Assembly: GCA_007258455.2 (NCBI GenBank)
Contig: VDFB02358134.1
Span: forward strand, 213,031,047-213,095,046
Length of the DNA stretch: 64,000 bases
From: Sequoia sempervirens
Lineage: Eukaryota > Streptophyta > Pinopsida > Cupressales > Cupressaceae
Direction: 5' to 3'
Positions 57,881-64,000 of the stretch are shown here, in pieces. Numbering within the stretch: position 1 is the first letter of the stretch; each line of letters begins with the position of its first letter. The position numbers were made by a program, and so were the translations under genes. The notes below the pieces were generated by a model. The model did no database searches and was not told the DNA's origin. It saw nothing but the letters and a program-made list of their open reading frames with translations.

Positions 57881-60800
57881 AGTAGCCTGCGCAAGGTTGA
57901 CGGCACCAAAGGTGGACACTTCTATGGCAAGGAAGGTTTGGTATAGTGGTCTTCCACAATACATGGTCCCGCTAGTGCACTACTGATCGAAGATAGTTGA
58001 CGCTGCCATCCAGTGTTATAACCCTAACACCTGCTACATCGAGGGCCAAAACTTAAGAGTTCACATCACCCCACATGCCATTTGGAATATGCTATGCATC
58101 CTAGACCCAAGTAAAAGAAGAGAGAACATTGAGTCTTTTAACCCTAGCAAAGGAGAAAAAACATGGAGGGCGATGAAAAAGAACTCAAATTTCTTGTTGG
58201 AGGAGATTGGTAAGAAAGGCACCCTAGGTGCGAAACTGCCAAGTATTTCGTTGTTGCGCGGTGCGTTACACGAGGATTTGCAGGATGCCATATCCATGTT
58301 AGATTTTGTGTGCAGCTAATACTCTGATGAGATGGTGGAAACTTTTCAACTGGGACCGGCCTTCCAATTCAACAAGCAGCACAATACCTTCTAGTATGAT
58401 TTTGTTGAGTTCATGATAGATGAAATGATACGGAAAATAAAGAATTACCTAGCGGAGGGAAATTTTATATTTTCTTTCTTTCTTGGTTCACATGTTTCTA
58501 CATCAAAACCTTGATTTTTTCCCCCGGTATTTTGAATTATCATTTTTTGATGAACAGGGTAGAGGAAGTCAGTGTTCACGTGGACACCTTTTATTTCCAT
58601 ATCATATGATTATTATGCATTTTCAAACTATTTCATAACTCCAGTCTTGCATGATTTAATTGGAGAAGGTGACATAATCCGGCTCAACAAGGATCATACC
58701 GGATATATGCAGAATTTCACTCTCACCTGTGACTGGTTCTTAGGAATAGATTTCACGATTCTCTAGATGTGGGGTTTCACTGGTCAACCTTTCCTTCTTC
58801 CAGCCTACATCACAGATAGGTGCTCATGCTTGAAATGTATAGGTAGGTGTGTCATTTATTTTACCTTCTGCAACAAAAAAAGTGTCAAGAAAAAGGGATT
58901 CTTCACTTGTCCAAAGAATTTCAAGTCGGTGATTCTGGTAAAAAAACAATCATACCATTTATTGTAGGATAAACTAGCTTATTTAGGGTTGGTTCTGGTA
59001 AATGATAAGTGGTATTATAACCCTTTCAATGACTTTTCGGAGCCACACATGAAGGTTACACATGTTCCCTGACTTTACTGGGAGAAGTGGCATAACTCGC
59101 ACATAGACAAGGATGAAAATTTTGTTGAATTGGCATGTATTTCTATGCAAGATACTAGAGGGCCATGGCACAAGTTCTATTTTGTTGTGGTGGTGGCCAA
59201 AGATAATGTCCACATGGGACGCGCCATGTACAATAAGTTGAAGAAGGATGAGGAGTGGACTACTGAAAAAATAGAAGCTTTCTTGAAGTATCGCCAAGAG
59301 ACAAGGCAATTGGATGCCTCTTATGACAGTCTAAAGGATGACAAGGAATTTGAAAAAAGGTGGGATGAGGGACACCCTAGCTCAAGCTCTAGTATTAATA
59401 AGAGCGGGGACCGGGGGGACGAGTCTGAAGAGCAGGAAGAGGAAGCGGCGACATCTGCCTCCTGTGCGCAGAAGGAGAAAGGCCATAGATAGCCCGCCTA
59501 TGTGGCCACAAATGTGCACTTTAATATATCAAGGGCCTCACATACACTCACTTGGGCCGCTAATCTAGCCAGGTTATCACTGCAGCAAACGACCATAGCT
59601 GCTGAAGCTTAGGAGACCCCACCCACAAAATGATAGTGCACAAAGAGCATTATTGGAGAGGGTTCACAAGAACCCACTGGAAGAAAAGTGCTTGCAGCTA
59701 GCCAGGAGTCTGAGGCTAAGGAAGAGTCACTGACGATTCTGGAGCTACCATCGACCAGTCAACAGGTAAAATTCGCTCATTCTTCCCTTGCTTCTCATTC
59801 CTTGGTATCTGCTCCTACCTCAACGGCTATCCCTACCATGAGTACTGGCCCTCTGCCTTCCACGTTTAATTCAACATATTCGAGAGGTTTCGCCCAATTT
59901 TTGTAGACCACTCCACCCAACCTTACTCCTTAGCAGACCCTGACACCCACTGCTGCTGCTCAGACTCTCCTTGCCTTGCTTTCTAAAAATGTACCCCCTG
60001 CGGGTACCCCTTCTTTCACTATTACTGCGGATCCTTTTCCATTGCAATAGGCTGACACCACATTAAAAACTCCTCCACCATCCCAGCCTATGAGTCCTAC
60101 GGCTGATTCACAAATTCAATCATTACAAGTGACTAGCCCTTCTGTTGGGCCTCAAACCAAGCTTTGGAACATGCCCCACTTCTCTCACAAACCGTCACTC
60201 TTCAGAAGAAACAAATGCCTATGCCTATGATGATTACCTATCCCTATGCCCCACCTTTTGGTGCTCCTTTTGCAAGCGGACTAGTTTCATCACCAGCTAA
60301 ATTTATAACACATATTGATTGCAGAAAGGAGGCATGCACAAGTAGAATGCGAAAGCACAAGGAAAAAGATGACAGTGCTTTGGTTGAGCCAAAAATACAA
60401 ACTCTTTATGATGAGGCCCGACAGGAATTGAAGTTTGCAACCATGTACCCAAGAGTAACCAAGCCTCACGGGGAAATGCACCTAGAATATTATGAGATAT
60501 ATGCGGTAGGGCTCGACATGAAGGTGGCCCAACCATAGGATAAGATTGAAATCATGGAGGAAACACAACAGGTGGTCACCTTTGACTTCCTTAAAACTGG
60601 CCGCCAGCTAAAAAAGAAGGATGAGCAGCTTAAAGTGATAAGGGAGAGGGTTAGTTTTTTGGAGAAAAAAGAGAAATCCCTGGAGGCAGATGTTGCATGT
60701 ATGATAGAGAGGGTGCTAGCAATAGAGGATGAGAGGAACAGACTTCGGGGTGATCTTGCAAAGATTCAGACCTTGGACCCTGCCATGGTAAAAGAGCTAC

Positions 60801-61885
60801 AGTCTAAGAATCGGGAGATGAAACAAAATCTGTGACTGAGGAATGAAGAGTTGGAGTGACTTCGCCTTGAGTATAGTCAAGGAATGGCGCAGAGGAATGA
60901 AGCTTTGGAGCACCAAAAGGCTCAATACAAGTAGAAAATACAAGAAAAAGAGGCTGAATTTAAGGGCCTAAAAGCTCAAATAGAAGAACTCCAAGAGACA
61001 AAGTCTTCTCTAGACATGCACTTAGCAAATCACTCCCGAGCTAAGGAGAATTGGAATAAAGAAATGAGCAGCTCTGCAGAACAAATAGCGTTCGAGAAAA
61101 AGAAAAGGGAAGAATTGGTTGAGGCCATTATTTCAAAAGATGCAGAGATTTCTTCTCTTAAAAGCTCTCTCCTATCTTCCCCTACACAACCATACATCAT
61201 TCTGTTGGTTAGGCAGTTGTACATCTCTCACTGGGAAAAGATTAAAGCCTTTTGTGTAACACTGCAACCTACCCTTTGATTCATCACCAAGGCATCAAAA
61301 CTAAGCCAGGAGGCTCATGATATGATTGAGTAGTTCCCAAGATTCATCTTGGAGAAGGTTCCAAAAGCAAAAGATCTGCTCACCGAGCTATACTCGGTCT
61401 CTGATGAAAACCTCACTAGGGCGAGTATTGAAGATTGGGACGTTGCTGCTCAAACAAAAAATAAGTTCATCCATTGCCACTCCGCCTTCCAGTGCACTAA
61501 AGCAGCTGCGACTACTCTAAGCAAGACACTGGATAACATATGGGGGAGTTTCTTTGAGTTAAACAGGATGGGTTTGCCATCCCCGTTCCTTGAAAATGGC
61601 TCTATTGCCACTGTCGAGTAGATTGTGAAAAACATAGAAGAGAAGAAAAATGATCCAAAGGTTTTTAGAGAATTCAGTCATCCTCCCATGACGACCGACA
61701 TTGAGGGAGTGATTCATCCACTTGCACAGCTACTATTTCATTGTGAAGCAGGGGTCAGTTTACCCAATGCATTGCCTCACAAAGAAACTATTGATCTAGG
61801 TGGAGCGCAGGAGAATTTGTGCAACATGGTGAAGCCATCTGAGGATGAATGGTCACCTCCGTGGGTGGCTCTTTCCAATCTCTAA
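57881..61885 (+). pseudogene. Long sense extra ORF of element E, with coiled coil
   Basis: One plus-strand protein of about 1,300 residues can be followed through stops and shifts. The N-terminal part reads GLPQYMVPLVHY, YIEGQNLRVHITPHAIWNML and SLLRGALHEDLQDAISMLDF (to ~58320). A middle part has FITPVLHDLIGEGDIIRLN (58572-58766) and ACISMQDTRGPWHKFYFVVV then MYNKLKKDEEWTTEKIEAFL (59130-59490), ending acidic. A S/T/P-rich stretch follows (59690-60300). The C-terminal part is a long coiled coil rich in K, E and L (60554-61180), then ATTLSKTLDNIWGSFFELN and a stop at 61885. No transmembrane segment is evident, so an envelope-like role is not supported. I do not recognise the family. Confidence 0.6.
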
Positions 61886-61982
61886 CTCTATTATCTAATG
61901 AAATGACACTCTAGCCTATAAACTAGAGAAATTTTGGGTTCTCCGTTCCTTAGTCGAAACGCCCCTGATAGTCACCAAAAGT
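61886..61982 (+). other. Short 3' non-coding region of element E
   Basis: About 97 bases between the sense ORF stop and the 3' LTR. No strong purine tract abuts the LTR; the nearest is ACCAAAAG. The PPT is therefore weak or degraded. Confidence 0.45.
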
Positions 61983-63391
61983 TGTTAATAAATATTTAAC
62001 TAGCTCCCTTCGGGTTTATTTTCCTCTATGCTTCGGCTCATGCATCGCAAGTAATCAATTCGACCTTTTATCTAGGTTCTTCTCTCCCGCTCCACATGTC
62101 TACTCCTTGCAACCCTAAGTCTTTGTATTCCTTTCGCATCCCAGAAAGCTCTCTTATCCTTCCATGTGTCGCAGCTGCGGGATTCTTTTTATTATCCTTT
62201 CTTACTGTCTCATCAGGCTCCGCTCGGGTGCCACGAAGCCCTCATTCCCAAAAGGTTTTGGCAGGCCCCACAATTGCTATATGTGGTGTACTCTTGCTAT
62301 GTGTCTTCTATTCACAAATCTTTCAGCATAGAGATGAAGTAACAACTGTGGGAAGCAAAATGTTGCCACACGTCTCTTTTGCGCCTGGTTGGTGATCGTT
62401 CCCTCCATTATTGATGAAGTGCTCCACCCATTTGACACATGTAGCATTAATGCAAGTCCTCAACAACGAAAAAGAGAGGTTCATACAGGTATGAAAGGCT
62501 GCCATGTGCCTAGGTAGCGGATCTCATATTCAGACGATAGACCAGATGGACCTGATGATGTTATTGACCACTGCGTGTTATAATCATTCACATAGGATGG
62601 TGACACTTGTCTAATTATGCCTTGTTGGGACCACTGCCATCATTTGCAGAGGATGCACCTATGCCTAGAGTGACTAGATGCTTGGTTCCAAATCGATTAT
62701 GTTGCAATGGCTTTGGGAATATTCTGATTCTTGCATCATTTTTCAGGGGATTGCGAAATATTTTCTATTGTTGCTCTCTAAAGTAGTGGGGGTTTTTCCT
62801 GCTATATATAATTTTCTCTGTTGTGAGAAAAGGGTCTAGAATTTAGAAGAAACTTGGGTTTTTAGTAAAAGACACTAGGCCTTTTTTTGTTTTATATTAT
62901 TGCAAAGACTCTCAAACTGTGCCAATTGTTCGACCTTTCTGTTTTTTCATGCTATTTAATCAAACTGTAAATTGTGCCTTTTATTTTCTAGACATTTCAT
63001 TTGAGAACTTCTATATATGTTGAATGTAACTTTGCTGACCTAGACCATGTCTAATGACTCTTCCTAGTAGTAGGGATGTATGCAATATTATTTTATGTCA
63101 ATAAATATATTGTCTAAGCTGTAATTTTTAGTTTCTAATTTTTTGGAACACTACAAACACCATTCAGGCCCTTAGATCTATGATTTATTGTGCCTCTCAT
63201 TAAGTCTTGGCGCATCACCTTAGGTTAGACTTTATTTTATTATATCTATTTCCTTTTCCCTTTCAAACCCCTATTACAGAAGAAGTCGACTTCTCTAAAA
63301 ACCTAGAGGTCACTCAGTCTAGTGCAAAAGGTCCCCCATAAATTGAGTTTCCCATAAGACACTGTTACCTTGTCAAATTTTGGTGTCAACA
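61983..63391 (+). repeat. 3' LTR of element E
   Basis: Partner of 48258-49672, TGTTAATAAATATT to TGGTGTCAACA. TATA at 62803-62810 and AATAAA at 63100-63105 correspond to those of the 5' LTR. GGTGT follows at 63392-63396. Confidence 0.9.
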
Positions 63392-64000
63392 GGTGTCTCA
63401 TCAACAAATCCTTTCATCAGTACTTCATTCAAACCCTATAGAGGAAGTAAATGACGTGTCTTTATTTGAGGACCTCAACCAAATGTTAACATGCCATCAC
63501 AATTTAATACCAATACTTTCGAAGGGAAAAACATGAACATTCCCCATGGACAATTCCAACAATTTGGACAAGACAATCCGAATACACAACACATGGCATC
63601 ATTTGGACACCAAAATATTCATGGCCAACATATTCCCCAAATTTTGAATCAAATGGCTGGAGGGAACATTCTGACATATTCATCACACATTCACACCCAT
63701 CAACAAGTCCCTAATCCAAAATTTCAATACCAACAACATACAAATCAAAACACACCATACATCTCGCAACAACACATCCCACAAAAAAACACCATCTTTT
63801 CACAACAAATGGGGACCCAAGGGATACCTATCACTCCCATGTGTTATGCAACAAACAATCCTCTAATTGATGCCTTGACAACTCAAGTGGTTCACTTACA
63901 AAAGACAATAGAAAACATGCAAACGTCTGATAAGAAGTCACACATGTCATATGACCTATGCTTATATCCTTTTGACACAAATTTATACATGCCACCATTC
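63392..64000 (+). pseudogene. Gag-like ORF of element F, continuation (cut by window end)
   Basis: After the LTR the F gag resumes in phase for ~20 codons and meets a TGA near 63452; a second frame then reads NMNIPHGQFQQFGQDNPNTQ, IPQILNQMAGGNILTY and YISQQHIPQKNTIFSQQMG, Q/N-rich. It ends with DALTTQVVHLQKTIENMQ (a short coil, like TKIVESLHQ in B) and YDLCLYPFDTNLYMPPF, a string typical of the plant gypsy gag start. It runs off the window. Confidence 0.68.

Larger units (their letters stand above)
48258..63391 (+). mobile_element. Element E: ~15.1 kb Ty3/gypsy retrotransposon with extra ORFs, nested in F
   Basis: Two LTRs of ~1.41 kb, a PBS, gag, protease, archaeal-type RNase H, RT, RNase H and integrase on the plus strand, then ~6 kb with one antisense and one long sense ORF region. 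GGTGT occurs at 48256-48260 and again at 63392-63396. If it is the 5-bp target duplication, the last three bases of the left copy coincide with the first three of the LTR (TGTTAAT). Stops throughout show that it is inactive. Confidence 0.88.

Noticed and set aside
57881..61885. Envelope-like protein
   Set aside because: Position fits, but no signal peptide, transmembrane helix or cleavage site is visible; the C-terminal half is a soluble-looking coiled coil.

Overview
The window is a stack of decayed LTR retrotransposons from a large, repeat-rich plant nuclear genome, most likely a seed plant. The evidence is a Sirevirus-like Ty1/copia element with a PBS matching the initiator-Met tRNA end, several Ty3/gypsy elements of the Tat type (dual RNase H, G-patch, long post-integrase region with extra ORFs), 5-bp target duplications and pervasive in-frame stops. 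I found no host gene, tRNA, rRNA or CRISPR. Species cannot be named from the sequence. Element letters below are mine.

Layout. 1-10422: element B, a minus-strand Tat-like element that has a gag-like ORF but no pol. It sits in a tandem arrangement: one LTR (6668-7923) carries a PBS on its left and a PPT on its right, and 1-577 recurs at 9824-10422. 10423-19945: a minus-strand Ty1/copia element with two ~2.2 kb LTRs and a broken gag-pol. 19946-43035: element C, a plus-strand Tat-type Ty3/gypsy. It has lost its 5' part, and is split inside reverse transcriptase by element D (22205-33726, minus strand, TSD GATAT). C resumes at 33727 with RT end, RNase H, archaeal-type RNase H, integrase, a long post-integrase region with an antisense plant-mobile-domain (PMD) ORF, PPT and 3' LTR. 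D, like B, encodes a gag/G-patch protein but no pol. 43036-47748: a solo-like LTR (44643-45566) and leader-like sequence. 47749-48257 and 63392-64000: the gag of element F, split by element E (48258-63391, plus strand). E is a ~15.1 kb Ty3/gypsy with gag, protease, an archaeal-type RNase H placed before RT, RT, RNase H, integrase, and ~6 kb of extra antisense and sense ORFs.

How the parts relate. B, D and probably F look like non-autonomous or degenerate partners of C-type elements. B and C share LTR sequence, and B, C and D share a post-integrase block, a ~70-nt potentially structured module and triplet-rich tracts. Nearly every Tat-like element here also carries its own array of short GC-rich hairpins. 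These non-coding structured modules are the best candidates in the window for something not described by standard annotation. Nesting gives an order: D is younger than C, and E is younger than F. The copia lacks a target duplication and joins B (minus) to C (plus), which suggests ectopic recombination.

No alignments, folding or searches were run. LTR ends, motifs and inverted repeats were read by eye.
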